The notes below the pieces were generated by a model. That model was not told the origin of the DNA. It searched no databases and saw nothing but the letters and a program-made list of their open reading frames with translations. Both the position numbers and the translations under genes were made by a program. Source: an uncultured Lactobacillus sp. (GTDB taxonomy: Bacteria > Bacillota > Bacilli > Lactobacillales > Lactobacillaceae). Taken from it: a stretch of DNA of 64,000 nucleotides. The DNA lies in contig NZ_CARBVX010000007.1 of assembly GCF_948948975.1 (NCBI RefSeq), positions 1 through 64,000 on the forward strand. The letters are read 5' to 3'. Of the stretch, positions 18,765 through 28,481 are shown piece after piece. Within the stretch, counting starts at the first letter, position 1, and every line of letters begins with the position of its first letter.

Positions 18765-19658
18765 ATGTTAGGTGAAATAAGAAAAGGAAAAGTTACCGAT
18801 GAAAATGAATCTGCTTTTTATGTGCAGGTTGAAGGGGTAACTTTTGAATTAAAAAAAATAGAAATTACACAAGATGAACCAATCCATTTAGGTGATGAAG
18901 TACAAGGCTTTATTTATGAAAACAAGGATAAAAAGAAAGAAATGACACAATTTTATCCTTTTGCTCAAAAAGATCAGTATGGTTGGGCAACTGTAACAGA
19001 AGTGCGCCGGGACTTAGGTGTTTTCTTAGATATTGGTTTGAATGACAAAGACGTTGTTGTATCTTTAGATGATCTTCCACTTGAAAAGGATCAATGGCCA
19101 AAGAAAGACGATCGATTATTAGTACGTCTTGAAACTGATGAAAAAGAACGTATTTGGGCTAAAATGGCTGAAGAAAATGTCTTTGAGCAATTAGCCGCTA
19201 ATTTCCCAGCACACTTAGAGAATAAAAACATGTCTGGAACTGTTTATAGAAATTATGAAGTAGGTTCCTTTGTAATTACCGATCAGTACTACTTAGCCTT
19301 TGTTCATAAGTCTGAAATGTTTCGTCCATTACGACTAGGTCAAAAGATTAAGGGACGTGTAATTGGAGTTAGTCAATATGGTCGATTGAATTTAAGTGTT
19401 CTTCCTCGAGGATTTGAAGAAATTGACGATGACGCACAAATGATCTTGGTAAGTTTACGTCGTGAAGCTACAAAAACTCTACCATTTTACGATAAGAGTG
19501 ATGCTCAAGAGATTAAGAATCACTTTGGTATTTCTAAATCAGCTTTTAAACGTGCCTTGGGACATTTATTAAAGGATGGGTTAATTACTGAAGATAAAGA
19601 TGCAGGAACAATTAGCTTGGTAGAAAAAGATGACTCAGACACAGATAATGAAGGATAA
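18765..19658 (+). CDS. cvfB: CvfB/YitL-type S1 RNA-binding protein
   Basis: 297 aa. Several S1-like folds: an N-terminal one (MLGEIRKGKVTDENESAFYV), a second around residues 60-140 (YGWATVTEVRRDLGVFLDIG), a third around 150-225 (MSGTVYRNYEVGSFVITD and IKGRVIGVSQYGRLNLSV), and a C-terminal winged-helix-like segment (HFGISKSAFKRALGHLLKDG). This layout is that of CvfB, an RNA-binding regulator of virulence-related transcripts in staphylococci. Its target here is unknown. Its stop overlaps the start of xerD. Confidence 0.9.
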   Translation: MLGEIRKGKVTDENESAFYVQVEGVTFELKKIEITQDEPIHLGDEVQGFIYENKDKKKEMTQFYPFAQKDQYGWATVTEVRRDLGVFLDIGLNDKDVVVSLDDLPLEKDQWPKKDDRLLVRLETDEKERIWAKMAEENVFEQLAANFPAHLENKNMSGTVYRNYEVGSFVITDQYYLAFVHKSEMFRPLRLGQKIKGRVIGVSQYGRLNLSVLPRGFEEIDDDAQMILVSLRREATKTLPFYDKSDAQEIKNHFGISKSAFKRALGHLLKDGLITEDKDAGTISLVEKDDSDTDNEG

Positions 19659-20538
19659 TTTAGAAGATTATTTACGATTTAGTCAAGTAGAACGTGGCTT
19701 AAGCCCTAATACAATTGTTTCTTATCGAACTGATTTAGAAGAATATTTAAGTTATTTAGAAGATCAGAATGAAACAAGTTGGGAAGTTGATTACCTAGTA
19801 GTTGACGCTTTTCTTGCAACACAAAAAGATAAGGGAAAAGCCACAACTTCAATCAGTAGAATGATCTCTAGCTTACGGAAATTTTATCAATGGCTTTTGC
19901 GACAAGATATAATTGAACGTGATCCTTTAGTTAAAATTGATTCACCTAAAAGTGAACGTAGATTGCCAACAGCCCTTAGTGAGGAAGAAGTTACTAAATT
20001 ATTGGATGCTCCTGATACCAAGACTCGTTTGGGGATTAGAGATCGAGCTATGCTTGAAGTGCTCTATGCAACGGGAATGCGGGTTAGTGAGTTAATTAAT
20101 TTACGTACTGGCGATATTCATAGCGAGTTAAAAATCATTAGAGTTCTTGGGAAAGGATCAAAAGAACGTCTTGTTCCAATTACCGGAGTTGCTTTATCAT
20201 GGTTAGAGAAGTATCAAAAAGATGTCCGAGAGAATCAAGTCTTAAAAAGCGGTCAATTTACTGATGTGATTTTCTTAAATAATCATGGTCATCAATTGAC
20301 GAGACAAGCTGTTTGGCAAAAGATAAAAAAATATTGTCAACTTATCGGAATAACCAAAAATGTTACACCACATACTCTTAGACATACTTTTGCGACTCAT
20401 TTATTAGAAAATGGGGCAGATTTAAGAGTAGTCCAAGAGATTTTGGGCCATAGTGATATTACAACTACGCAGATTTATACTAATCTGACGCAGAAACATA
20501 TTTTGGAGGTTTACAATCAAGCACATCCACGTGCCTAA
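19630..20538 (+). CDS. xerD: Tyrosine recombinase XerD
   Basis: 302 aa. With XerC it resolves chromosome dimers at dif. All catalytic residues are visible: Arg in ATGMRVSEL, Lys in GKGSKERLVP, HxxR in TPHTLRHTFATH, His in LGHSDITTTQIYTNL and the Tyr in the same block. The SAM-like core-binding domain fills the first ~90 residues. The gene overlaps cvfB by 29 nt. An internal ATG at 19648 would give a start closer to many homologues (MKDNLEDYLRF), and neither start has a strong ribosome site. It stands directly before ribT-scpA-scpB, an arrangement common in Firmicutes. Confidence 0.95.
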   Translation: MTQTQIMKDNLEDYLRFSQVERGLSPNTIVSYRTDLEEYLSYLEDQNETSWEVDYLVVDAFLATQKDKGKATTSISRMISSLRKFYQWLLRQDIIERDPLVKIDSPKSERRLPTALSEEEVTKLLDAPDTKTRLGIRDRAMLEVLYATGMRVSELINLRTGDIHSELKIIRVLGKGSKERLVPITGVALSWLEKYQKDVRENQVLKSGQFTDVIFLNNHGHQLTRQAVWQKIKKYCQLIGITKNVTPHTLRHTFATHLLENGADLRVVQEILGHSDITTTQIYTNLTQKHILEVYNQAHPRA

Positions 20539-20543
20539 CTATT

Positions 20544-20906
20544 ATGATCAGCAAATATAAAAAAGATTACGAAAAAACTGTAATGGGATATTTATCCTAT
20601 CTCCCAGATTTTAAAAATATTAAGAATCTGCAAGAAGAGATGAAACTGTATACTAGCGATTCCAATCAATTCGAGGTTCTTATCTATCAACAAGATGGTA
20701 ATGCTCGCGGTATTGTTGGTATTCAAGAAGAGAAAGATTTTATTATTATTCGCTATTTATCTCTTGATCCGACGATGCGTGATGAAAAAACAAAGCAATT
20801 GGTAATGAATGACCTAAAGCATCTTTATCCTGATAAAATGATTACTGCCTTACCTAATTGGGCATCTTTATTAAATTATTTAAAGGAAAATAAAACTGAT
20901 GAATAA
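20544..20906 (+). CDS. ribT: RibT-like protein
   Basis: 120 aa. It matches the small RibT proteins that follow xerD or the rib genes in Firmicutes, thought to be GNAT-fold acetyltransferases. Visible: an N-terminal MISKYKKDYEKTVMGYLSYL and a beta-rich middle (FEVLIYQQDGNARGIVGIQ, FIIIRYLSLDPTMRDE). Its substrate is unknown. Here no riboflavin-biosynthesis genes are nearby, although the riboflavin transporter ribU lies 3 kb downstream. It overlaps scpA by 8 nt. Confidence 0.75.
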   Translation: MISKYKKDYEKTVMGYLSYLPDFKNIKNLQEEMKLYTSDSNQFEVLIYQQDGNARGIVGIQEEKDFIIIRYLSLDPTMRDEKTKQLVMNDLKHLYPDKMITALPNWASLLNYLKENKTDE

Positions 20907-21642
20907 TGTTGATGAATTAACTTTAGATCTTCCTAATTTTACGGGACCGCTCGATTTACTTTTACACTTAATCAGGTCACAAAAAATAGATATCTATGAT
21001 ATTCCAATTGCAAAAATTACGGGACAATATTTGGCTAATTTAGCTCGCTGGCAAACTTTGGACTTACAAATTGCTGGAGAGTATTTTGTGATGGCGTCAA
21101 CATTACTTAGAATTAAGTCCCAGTATTTGCTTCCTAAAAATGACTTCATTGAGGAAGATCAGTATCAAGAAGACCCACGTACTGAACTTGTTGAACAACT
21201 AGTGCAGTACTCAGTCTTTCAAAGAATTGCCGAATACTTTAAAAAAAGAGATGAAGAAATGCCAATTACAGTGGCAAAGGATCCATCTGTTTCCCCTAAA
21301 AAAGAGATTGAGCCACTTCCTTTAGGAGAAATTACAAGTGATGAGCTTGCAAATACTTTTAAGGTGGTTTTAGAGCGATTCAAACTGAGAAAGCCACAAG
21401 TTGGAAAAATTGAGGTTCACGAGACTTCAATTGAAGAAATGACAAGCTTTTTAAAAAACAGGTTACAAAATAAAAGATCGACTAGTTTTTTTGATTGTAT
21501 TAAAAACTTTCAAGATCTTGATCAAGTAATTGGGTTGTTCCTAGCAGTTTTAGAATTATGTCGTGATCATAAAATTTTGGTAAAGCAAAATAGAGATTTT
21601 GGTGATCTAGAGTTAGAGAAAGTTGAGATTAATGGCAAGTAA
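20899..21642 (+). CDS. scpA: Segregation and condensation protein A
   Basis: 247 aa. It is the kleisin of the SMC-ScpAB condensin, which organises and separates sister chromosomes. The N-terminal block [26 protein letters not shown] is the SMC-neck-binding region (first 20 residues of it: [20 protein letters not shown] is the signature). The C-terminus forms the winged helix that binds the SMC head ([21 protein letters not shown]). It overlaps ribT by 8 nt and scpB by 11 nt, so all three are probably translationally coupled. Confidence 0.96.
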   Translation: MNNVDELTLDLPNFTGPLDLLLHLIRSQKIDIYDIPIAKITGQYLANLARWQTLDLQIAGEYFVMASTLLRIKSQYLLPKNDFIEEDQYQEDPRTELVEQLVQYSVFQRIAEYFKKRDEEMPITVAKDPSVSPKKEIEPLPLGEITSDELANTFKVVLERFKLRKPQVGKIEVHETSIEEMTSFLKNRLQNKRSTSFFDCIKNFQDLDQVIGLFLAVLELCRDHKILVKQNRDFGDLELEKVEINGK

Positions 21643-22222
21643 AGAAGCAGAATTAGAAGCCTTACTTTATGCAGCGGGGGATGATGGTTTAGAAACTGAG
21701 AACTTACTACAGTTGTTAGAAATTTCTCCAGCTGCCTTAAGAGAATTAGCTAATCATCTTAAGGACCAATTGAAAAATGATGAAAATTCAGGTTTGCAGT
21801 TAATTTGCATCAATCAAACTTATAAATTAACGACTAGTCCGAAATGCGGAGATATTATTTCGAAATTTTTCCAAAAAGATCTATCTAAAAATTTAAGTCA
21901 ATCAGCGCTTGAAATTTTGTCGATTATTGCGTATCGGCAACCAATTACTCGAGTTGAAATTGACGACTTAAGAGGGGTTAACTCAGCAGGTGCGCTGCAA
22001 ACTTTGGTTTGGCGCGGATTAATCAAAGTAGATGGAAAAAAGGATGTTCCAGGGCATCCTAACTTATATGTAACGACCGATTATTTTTTACAGTACTTTA
22101 ATTACGAAAGTTTAGCTGATCTACCAGTAATTGAAGAGTTTGAAGCAGATGATAATCCTGTGAACTTATTTAATCAGGATGATAGTAGAAATAAAGAAAT
22201 TAATTTTGATGAGGGTGAGTAA
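21632..22222 (+). CDS. scpB: Segregation and condensation protein B
   Basis: 196 aa from the ATG at 21632 ([20 protein letters not shown]). An in-frame TTG at 21623 would add three residues and is less likely. ScpB dimerises through two winged-helix domains and clamps the central part of ScpA. The family block [19 protein letters not shown] is clear, followed by the [19 protein letters not shown] segment. The acidic C-terminal tail ([18 protein letters not shown]) is typical of lactobacilli. It overlaps scpA by 11 nt. Confidence 0.95.
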   Translation: MASKEAELEALLYAAGDDGLETENLLQLLEISPAALRELANHLKDQLKNDENSGLQLICINQTYKLTTSPKCGDIISKFFQKDLSKNLSQSALEILSIIAYRQPITRVEIDDLRGVNSAGALQTLVWRGLIKVDGKKDVPGHPNLYVTTDYFLQYFNYESLADLPVIEEFEADDNPVNLFNQDDSRNKEINFDEGE

Positions 22223-22223
22223 A

Positions 22224-22943
22224 ATGGCTGAAAGATTACAAAAGGTAATTGCGCAGGCAGGTGTTGCCTCAAGGCGTAAGGCTGAAAAAATGATTACTGC
22301 AGGACAAGTAACTGTTAATGGAAAAAAAGTTACTGAACTAGGAACAAAAGTTGAGCCTAGCGACAAGATTGAAGTAAATGGAGTTCCGATTGAAAAAGAA
22401 GCTCTCCATACATACTTGTTTTATAAACCACGTGGTGTCATTTCTTCAGTAAGTGATGATAAAGGAAGAAAGACAGTAGTTGATTTCTTTGAAGATGTAC
22501 CATATCGCCTTTATCCAGTAGGGCGTCTTGATTATGATACATCGGGCTTATTATTAATGACAAACGATGGTGAATTAGCAAATAAGTTAATGCACCCACG
22601 TAACGAAGTACCAAAGGTTTATGTAGCAAAGATTAAGGGAATTCTTTCTCCAGAAGAGATTCGTTCTCTTACTCATGGTGTGCGTATTGATGGAAGAAAG
22701 AGTGCACCAGCTAAGTTAAAGATTTTAAAGACTGATGAGAAAAAGAAGACTCAAATTGTTCAATTGACTATCCATGAAGGTCACTACCATCAGGTTAAGA
22801 GGATGTTTGAAGCAGTACATCACCTTGTAGAAAAATTAGCTCGTGAAAAGTATGCCTTTTTAACTTTAAAATCATTAAATTCGGGTGAGTATCGTGAATT
22901 AACGAATGAAGAAGTCTTTCGTTTAAATCACTTAGCTGACTAA
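22224..22943 (+). CDS. rluB: 23S rRNA pseudouridine synthase RluB
   Basis: 239 aa from the ATG at 22224, chosen because GAGGGTGAG lies just before it. An upstream in-frame start at 22179 lies inside scpB. Residues 1-60 form the S4 RNA-binding domain (AERLQKVIAQAGVASRRKAE). The RsuA/RluB catalytic block YPVGRLDYDTSGLLLMTNDG contains the catalytic Asp. The enzyme modifies a uridine in helix 89 of 23S rRNA. It is the last gene of the cvfB-xerD-ribT-scpAB-rluB run, a conserved order in Firmicutes. Confidence 0.93.
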   Translation: MAERLQKVIAQAGVASRRKAEKMITAGQVTVNGKKVTELGTKVEPSDKIEVNGVPIEKEALHTYLFYKPRGVISSVSDDKGRKTVVDFFEDVPYRLYPVGRLDYDTSGLLLMTNDGELANKLMHPRNEVPKVYVAKIKGILSPEEIRSLTHGVRIDGRKSAPAKLKILKTDEKKKTQIVQLTIHEGHYHQVKRMFEAVHHLVEKLAREKYAFLTLKSLNSGEYRELTNEEVFRLNHLAD

Positions 22944-23004
22944 CGCTTTATTAAAAGCTATGATAAAATAAAACTAATAATCTATAATTTTGGAGGACTT
23001 TTGA

Positions 23005-23742
23005 ATGAAGGAAAATAAATCTCAGGACAATAAAGAACCAAAAGGCCCTTACAAGCATTTTGAGCGTCCTAAAACATCTAGAAGGGCAATGCATCATCGG
23101 GAGTCAGAGCCAGAAGTTACTTCTAGAAAATCTACTCAATCAGAAGGCAGTCCAAAAGGTCCACATCATAGTCAGCTCTGGGCTGGATTGATTATTGTTG
23201 CAATAATTCTTATCGCATTAATTCCGATTGTTTCTTCGAGATTGCATGCAAACTCTAATAACTTAGCGGAAAAGAGCGTTAAAGTGTCAAAAAGCTCATC
23301 TTCTAAGTCTCACAAGCCTAAAAGTAAAAAGAGTAAACAAAGCTCTTCTAAGAAAAGTAAGTCAAAGAGTAGCAGTGTAAAAAGAGAAGAAAGTTCTTCA
23401 AGTCAATCTCAAGACACCACACCAGCTGTTGTTAGTCAATCAGAATCTCAAAGTAGTCAAGTTAGTCAAAGTAGTACGCAATCTTATGAATCTAGTGCTA
23501 GTCAAACTACTACTCAAGATCAAAGCCAACAATCAACTCAAACTAATCAGAATACTTGGCAAAACAATGGTGGAAGCAGCTATTCACAACATGAGGCACC
23601 AAGATCTTACACTGTCCAAGAGGGAGATTCTTTATCAAAGATTGCCCGTGAAAATAACACTTCAGTGCACCACTTAGAACAAATTAACGATTTAGAGTCA
23701 GCTGATAGTATTAGTATTGGTCAATCAATAAAATTAAGATAA
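23005..23742 (+). CDS. LysM-domain membrane-anchored cell-wall protein
   Basis: 245 aa. A charged cytoplasmic N-terminus of about 55 residues is followed by one membrane helix (LWAGLIIVAIILIALIPIVS), a long Lys/Ser and then Ser/Gln/Thr-rich linker (about residues 85-200), and a single C-terminal LysM domain (YTVQEGDSLSKIARENNTSV) that binds peptidoglycan. The helix would act as an uncleaved anchor and place LysM in the wall. The low-complexity linker probably spans the wall. No enzymatic domain is present. TGGAGGA ribosome site. Confidence 0.88.
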   Translation: MKENKSQDNKEPKGPYKHFERPKTSRRAMHHRESEPEVTSRKSTQSEGSPKGPHHSQLWAGLIIVAIILIALIPIVSSRLHANSNNLAEKSVKVSKSSSSKSHKPKSKKSKQSSSKKSKSKSSSVKREESSSSQSQDTTPAVVSQSESQSSQVSQSSTQSYESSASQTTTQDQSQQSTQTNQNTWQNNGGSSYSQHEAPRSYTVQEGDSLSKIARENNTSVHHLEQINDLESADSISIGQSIKLR

Positions 23743-23814
23743 TAAAAAACAATAATGTTTACAATTCTACTAAGAAGTATTATGATTTACTCGTAAAACG
23801 TAAATACAAGGATG

Positions 23815-23987
23815 TTGTCTTCAGGGCAGGGCGAAATTCCCGACCGGCGGTTAGAGTCCGCGAGCTACACATGTAGTTGAACCTTAGGTACCGATAGTTA
23901 TAGTCTAGATGGAAGAAGACAGACCATAGAATTAAACATGATTTAGATGATTAATAAGGTCTGTTGCTGAAGCGACAGACCTTTTGT
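23815..23987 (+). ncRNA. FMN riboswitch (RFN element) with terminator expression platform
   Basis: The RFN hallmark segments are present: CAGGGCAGGGCGAAATTCCC, GACCGGCGG, AGTCCGCGAG, then a variable stem, ACCGATAGTTATAGTC and GAAGAAGAC. The basal helix pairs GTCTTC (23817-23822) with GAAGAC (23915-23920). A 12-bp terminator stem follows (23956-23967 with 23972-23983, TGAA loop, TTTT). The stretch ACAGACC (23919-23925), which overlaps the 3' side of the basal helix, is fully complementary to GGTCTGT (23958-23964) of the terminator and can act as antiterminator. So FMN binding should free the terminator and switch ribU off. Confidence 0.95.
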
Positions 23988-24006
23988 ATGTTATGGAGGA
24001 ACTATC

Positions 24007-24600
24007 ATGCAAAGAAAAACAAGTTTAAGTCATGTAAGATTAGCCTACTGGCTCGCTTGGGCAATGATTGGTGCGTTAGCATTTTTGATTATGAAGATTG
24101 AAGTGCCAATTATTCCCGGCTTTGATTACTTAAAGATGGATTTTTCTGATTCATTAGTAGCTTTAAGTACTTTGGTTTTTGGCCCTCTGGGCGGAACAAT
24201 GATTGCACTTTTTAAATCATTGTTGAGCCTCTTTATTTCGGGATTTAATCCAATTTCAATGATTGGCCAATTAGCTGCCTTTTTAGCAAGTTTAGCTTAT
24301 ATCTTGCCATTCTACTTCATTAGTAAAAAGCATGAAGATAAAGTACAATATCAAATTTTGGGATTAGCAGTCGGAACGATTGCGTTAACGGTAGTAATGT
24401 CTTTAGCAAACTACTTCGTTTTAACTCCAATGTATATTTCATTAATGGGCTTTAAGCTTAATTCATCACTTTTAACTTACATTGTTTCAGCGATTGTACC
24501 ATTTAACTTAATTAAAGGAATAATTAACAGTATTGTTGTTCTATTATTGGCCAAGACCTTATTGCCAGTTTTAGAAAAATTTGTAAGACGTAATTTTTAA
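24007..24600 (+). CDS. ribU: Riboflavin transporter, ECF substrate-binding subunit RibU
   Basis: 197 aa with about six membrane helices. RibU is the S-component that binds riboflavin and works with the shared EcfA-EcfA'-EcfT energy module encoded elsewhere. The family pattern includes PGFDYLKMDFSDSLVAL and GPLGGTMIALFKSLLSLF. Control by the FMN riboswitch directly upstream makes the riboflavin substrate assignment firm. Riboflavin-synthesis genes are not in the window. TGGAGGAA ribosome site. Confidence 0.95.
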   Translation: MQRKTSLSHVRLAYWLAWAMIGALAFLIMKIEVPIIPGFDYLKMDFSDSLVALSTLVFGPLGGTMIALFKSLLSLFISGFNPISMIGQLAAFLASLAYILPFYFISKKHEDKVQYQILGLAVGTIALTVVMSLANYFVLTPMYISLMGFKLNSSLLTYIVSAIVPFNLIKGIINSIVVLLLAKTLLPVLEKFVRRNF

Positions 24601-24630
24601 AGTTTAAATAGTAAAAATAATTTTATTTAG

Positions 24631-24662
24631 CAGGAGTCATTTGACTTCTGTGTTTTTGTTTT
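24631..24662 (+). terminator. Intrinsic terminator of ribU
   Basis: CAGGAGTCA / TGACTTCTG (one G-T pair) around TT, followed by TGTTTTTGTTTT. Confidence 0.75.
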
Positions 24663-24663
24663 A

Positions 24664-24672
24664 TGGTAGAAT
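24664..24672 (+). promoter_or_regulatory. Extended -10 promoter before cmk
   Basis: TGGTAGAAT is an extended -10. It puts the transcript start near 24679, so the upstream ATG at 24682 would have almost no leader, which supports the cmk start at 24709. Confidence 0.5.
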
Positions 24673-24708
24673 TTACTTTGAATGAAAAAGAAAGGACTAA
24701 ATTATTTA

Positions 24709-25374
24709 ATGCAAGTAGCTATTGATGGGCCTGCATCAGCGGGGAAGAGTACAGTTGCTAAAATTATCGCACATAATTTGGGCTATATTTATATCGATAC
24801 TGGTGCAATGTATCGAGCATGTACATTAATTGCACACGATAATAATGTTGACTATGGGGATGAAAAGGCAATTTTGAACTTAATCGACCATAGTACAATT
24901 GATTTTAAGCAAGAAGATGGAGAACAAAAGGTTTACGTAAATGGTAAGGATGTTTCAATTGACATCAGAACACCTGAAATTACCGAAAACGTTTCTCAAG
25001 TTTCTGCCTTAAGATCAATTCGTGAAAAGATGGTTGAATTACAGCGCGAAATGGCGGGTAAGCACGATGTTATTATGGATGGTCGTGACATTGGAACGAC
25101 AGTTTTACCAGATGCAGAGGTAAAAATATTCTTAATCGCTAGTGTTGCATCAAGAGCTAAGAGACGCTTCTTAGATTTTCAGGAAAAAGGCATTCATCAA
25201 GACTTAAAAGATATCGAACATGATATTGAAGTTAGGGACTATAAAGATTCTCATCGTGAAATTTCTCCATTGAAAAAAGCAGATGATGCAATTGAATTAG
25301 ATACTACAAACTTAACAATTGATGAAGTTGTAGCCAAAATAACCGAGATAATTCAAAAAAAGCAAAAAAATTAA
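24709..25374 (+). CDS. cmk: Cytidylate kinase
   Basis: 221 aa from the ATG at 24709 (MQVAIDGPASAGKSTVAKII). The ATG at 24682 is in frame but would add a non-conserved leader and lies at the predicted transcript start. The enzyme phosphorylates CMP and dCMP. The P-loop GPASAGKST, the IDTGAMYRACT block and MDGRDIGTTVLPDAEVKIFL are all visible. An AAAGGA site lies 12 nt before the start. The cmk, S1-protein, der order is conserved in Firmicutes. Confidence 0.96.
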   Translation: MQVAIDGPASAGKSTVAKIIAHNLGYIYIDTGAMYRACTLIAHDNNVDYGDEKAILNLIDHSTIDFKQEDGEQKVYVNGKDVSIDIRTPEITENVSQVSALRSIREKMVELQREMAGKHDVIMDGRDIGTTVLPDAEVKIFLIASVASRAKRRFLDFQEKGIHQDLKDIEHDIEVRDYKDSHREISPLKKADDAIELDTTNLTIDEVVAKITEIIQKKQKN

Positions 25375-25436
25375 ACAAAAGTGTGGAAAAAAGATATCAA
25401 GTACTTTAAAATAAAGTATGATATTGGGAGGTAATT

Positions 25437-26639
25437 ATGACAGATAATAGTAATCAATTCTTAGATGCTCTAAAAGAAATGCAGGGAGTTGAAGTCGGCA
25501 ACATTGTTAACGTTGAAGTTTTAAGTGTTGAAGATGGACAAATCGCTGTTGGTGTTGAAAATGCAGGTGTTGAAGGTGTAATCACTAAGCGTGAATTCAC
25601 TAACGACCGTAATGCAGATTTGAACCAATTGGTAAAACCTGGTGATAAGTTTGAAGCTTTAGTTCTTAGAAGAGCTGGTGGCGACAAGGAAAACGGTGAA
25701 TTCTTCTTCTCAGTTACTCGTTTGAAGGAAAGAGAAGCTTACAAGGAATTAGAAAAGGTCTTCGAAGAAGGCAAGACTGTTGAAGGTACTGTAACTGGTG
25801 CTGTTCGCGGTGGTTTATTAGTTGACGTTGGTACACGTGGATTCTTACCAGCTTCATTGATTTCTAACCGTTACGTTTCTGACTTGAAGCCTTACATTGG
25901 TAAGAAGATGAACTTGAAGATCACTGAAATTGATCCTAACAAGAACAGATTAATTCTTTCAAGAAAAGACTTAATCGAACAAGAACGTGAAGAAGCTTTC
26001 GAAAACGTTGCTTCACAATTAGTTGTAGGTGACACTGTTGAAGGTAAAGTATCACGTTTAACTGGTTTCGGTGCCTTTGTTGACGTTGGTGGTGTGGACG
26101 GTTTAGTTCACATTTCAGAAATTTCTTACAAGCATGTTGATAAGCCAAGCGATGTATTGAAGGCTGGTCAAGATGTTAAGGTTAAAGTTATCGGCATTGA
26201 TGACGATAGACATAGAATCTCCCTGTCAATTAAGCAAACTTTACCATCCCCATTTGAAGAAGCTACTGAAGGCTTACATGAAGGCGACATCATTGAAGGT
26301 GAAGTTAAGACTTTAACTTCATTCGGTGCATTCATCGAAGTAGCTGATGGAATTCAAGGCTTAGTACACGTTTCAGAAATTGCTAACAAGCACGTTGATA
26401 AGCCAAGTGATGTTTTAAAGGTTGGTCAAACTGTTAAAGTTAAAGTTTTAAGTGTTGACCCAAGTGACAGAAGAATCTCATTGTCAATCAAGCAAGCTGA
26501 TCCTAATGCTGCTAAGAGTGAAAACAACTCACGTCCACGTCGTCGTCAAGATTCTGTAGCTGATAAGTACATGAATGACAATGACAACGGTTTTGCTTTA
26601 GGTGACATTATTGGTGATCAACTTAAAGATAAGGATTAA
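25437..26639 (+). CDS. rpsA: 30S ribosomal protein S1-like protein, four S1 repeats
   Basis: 400 aa, the length of the Firmicutes form. Four S1 domains follow one another: about residues 20-85, 100-168 (VEGTVTGAVRGGLLVDVG), 185-255 (VEGKVSRLTGFGAFVDVGG) and 275-345 (IEGEVKTLTSFGAFIEVAD). The two ribosome-binding repeats of the six-domain E. coli S1 are absent, so it may not be a constitutive ribosome subunit here. GGGAGGT ribosome site, strong codon bias, terminator after the gene. Confidence 0.93.
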   Translation: MTDNSNQFLDALKEMQGVEVGNIVNVEVLSVEDGQIAVGVENAGVEGVITKREFTNDRNADLNQLVKPGDKFEALVLRRAGGDKENGEFFFSVTRLKEREAYKELEKVFEEGKTVEGTVTGAVRGGLLVDVGTRGFLPASLISNRYVSDLKPYIGKKMNLKITEIDPNKNRLILSRKDLIEQEREEAFENVASQLVVGDTVEGKVSRLTGFGAFVDVGGVDGLVHISEISYKHVDKPSDVLKAGQDVKVKVIGIDDDRHRISLSIKQTLPSPFEEATEGLHEGDIIEGEVKTLTSFGAFIEVADGIQGLVHVSEIANKHVDKPSDVLKVGQTVKVKVLSVDPSDRRISLSIKQADPNAAKSENNSRPRRRQDSVADKYMNDNDNGFALGDIIGDQLKDKD

Positions 26640-26652
26640 TCGTCATTAGTCT

Positions 26653-26682
26653 AAAAAAAGCTGACTCCGGTCAGCTTTTTTT
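26653..26682 (+). terminator. Intrinsic terminator of the S1 gene
   Basis: Perfect stem AAAAAAAGCTGAC / GTCAGCTTTTTTT with a TCCG loop. Confidence 0.92.
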
Positions 26683-26712
26683 ATTTCATTAGATAGAAAG
26701 GGGTAGAATAAT

Positions 26713-28020
26713 ATGTCATTACCCGTAGTTGCATTAGTTGGACGTCCAAATGTTGGTAAGTCAACTATTTTTAACAGAATTATTAATTCTCGTGTAGCTA
26801 TTGTTGAAGATAAGGCTGGAGTTACTAGAGATAGAATTTATGCCCGTGCTGAATGGATGGGTCATGAATTTATCCTGATTGATACTGGAGGTATTACTCT
26901 AGATTCTGGTGAAATTGAAGAACAAATTAAGGCACAAGCTGAAATTGCTATTGATGAAGCAGATGTAATTGTAATGTTAGGGGATATTACTCAACATATG
27001 ACTAACATGGATGAAACAATTGCTAAAATGCTTTATCGAACTAAGAAACCAGTTATTTTGGCCATTAATAAGGCTGATAATCCTGAGCAAAGAACAGATA
27101 TTTATGACTTTTACAGCTTAGGATTAGGTGATCCAATCCCAGTTTCTGGTAGTCATGGAACTGGAATGGGAGATTTACTGGACGCAATTGTTGGTGAATT
27201 TGGAGACAAGGCTAACCAACATGAAGATGGGTCAATTCGTTTTAGTGTGATTGGACGTCCAAATGTCGGTAAGTCTTCACTTGTAAATGCTATTTTAGGT
27301 GAACAACGTGTAATTGTTTCTAATATCGAAGGAACGACTAGAGACGCTATTGACACGACTTTTACCAATGATGGACAAAAGTATACCATCGTTGATACAG
27401 CCGGTATCAGACGGCGTGGTAAGGTCTATGAGAAGACCGAAAAATATTCTGTCTTAAGAGCGATCAGTGCGATTGAAGAAAGTGATATTACACTTTTAGT
27501 TTTAGATGCAAGCACTGGTATTCGTGAACAAGATAAGCACGTAGCTGGATATGCTCATGACGCAGGCCGCGGTGTAATTATTGTTGTAAATAAGTGGGAT
27601 CTACCTAAAAAAGATAGTAGAAGTATGAAGGACTTTGAAGATACCATCAGAAGAGAGTTCCAATACTTAGACTATGCTCCAATTATTTTTGTTTCTGCTA
27701 AGACGGGTCAAAGAGTTCCAGATATCTTGAAGCTTGTTAAAGAAGTTCATGAAAATCAAACTCGTCGAATTCAGTCTAGTGTCTTGAATGATTTACTTCT
27801 TGAAGCAACTAGAATTACACCAACTCCACTTGTTAATGGAAAGAGATTAAGAATATACTACATGACCCAAGTTGCTGTAACGCCGCCGACATTTGTTGTC
27901 TTTGTAAATGATCCAGAGTTACTTCACTTCTCATACCAGAGATTTTTAATTAATCAATTAAGACAAAACTTTGATTTTGTGGGGACACCAATTAAAATCT
28001 TAGCTAGAAAACGTAAATAA
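26713..28020 (+). CDS. der: GTPase Der (EngA)
   Basis: 435 aa. A double GTPase needed for 50S subunit assembly. The first G domain has GRPNVGKST (residues 9-17), DTGG and NKAD; the second has GRPNVGKSS (about 181-189), DTAG and NKWD. The last ~85 residues are the KH-like domain ([19 protein letters not shown]). Length and layout are standard. GAAAGGGG ribosome site. Confidence 0.98.
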   Translation: MSLPVVALVGRPNVGKSTIFNRIINSRVAIVEDKAGVTRDRIYARAEWMGHEFILIDTGGITLDSGEIEEQIKAQAEIAIDEADVIVMLGDITQHMTNMDETIAKMLYRTKKPVILAINKADNPEQRTDIYDFYSLGLGDPIPVSGSHGTGMGDLLDAIVGEFGDKANQHEDGSIRFSVIGRPNVGKSSLVNAILGEQRVIVSNIEGTTRDAIDTTFTNDGQKYTIVDTAGIRRRGKVYEKTEKYSVLRAISAIEESDITLLVLDASTGIREQDKHVAGYAHDAGRGVIIVVNKWDLPKKDSRSMKDFEDTIRREFQYLDYAPIIFVSAKTGQRVPDILKLVKEVHENQTRRIQSSVLNDLLLEATRITPTPLVNGKRLRIYYMTQVAVTPPTFVVFVNDPELLHFSYQRFLINQLRQNFDFVGTPIKILARKRK

Positions 28021-28062
28021 GCCTTAAATTTCAAAAAAATAGGGATATATCTACGAAAAAGC

Positions 28063-28092
28063 TTGCAACTAAGCGTCTTAGTGTGCTAATTT
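28063..28092 (+). promoter_or_regulatory. Likely hup promoter
   Basis: TTGCAA (28063-28068), 18-bp spacer, TAATTT (28087-28092) preceded by TGC as an extended -10. It leaves a leader of about 85 nt before hup. Confidence 0.45.
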
Positions 28093-28184
28093 TATTGCAG
28101 GGAATAAATGAATAACTCATTTTTCTTATTTTCAAAGGTTTTTGTTTAAAAATACTATTAGTTCATTTCGGGAGGTGAAGTGGA

Positions 28185-28460
28185 ATGGCAAACAAGGCAG
28201 AATTAGTTTCTGAAGTTGCTGCTAAAACTGACTTAACCAAGAAAGAAGTTGCTGCTGCAGTTGATGCAATCTTTAACTCTATTCAAGAAGATCTTGCTAA
28301 GGGTGAAAAAGTTCAATTAATCGGTTTTGGTACTTTTGAAGTACGTCACCGTGCAGCTCGTAAGGGTCGTAACCCACAAACTGGGGCTGAAATCGAAATC
28401 CCAGCTTCTAAGGTTCCTGCATTCAAGCCAGGTAAGGCTCTTAAGGATGCTGTTAAGTAA
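28185..28460 (+). CDS. hup: HU-type DNA-binding protein
   Basis: 91 aa. The main bacterial nucleoid protein, which bends DNA non-specifically as a dimer. Visible: [20 protein letters not shown] at the N-terminus and the conserved arm region [20 protein letters not shown] with the DNA-intercalating proline segment, ending [22 protein letters not shown] ribosome site; monocistronic with its own terminator. Codon use is strongly biased. Confidence 0.98.
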   Translation: MANKAELVSEVAAKTDLTKKEVAAAVDAIFNSIQEDLAKGEKVQLIGFGTFEVRHRAARKGRNPQTGAEIEIPASKVPAFKPGKALKDAVK

Positions 28461-28481
28461 TTGTTCAGTTACTAGCAAAAT

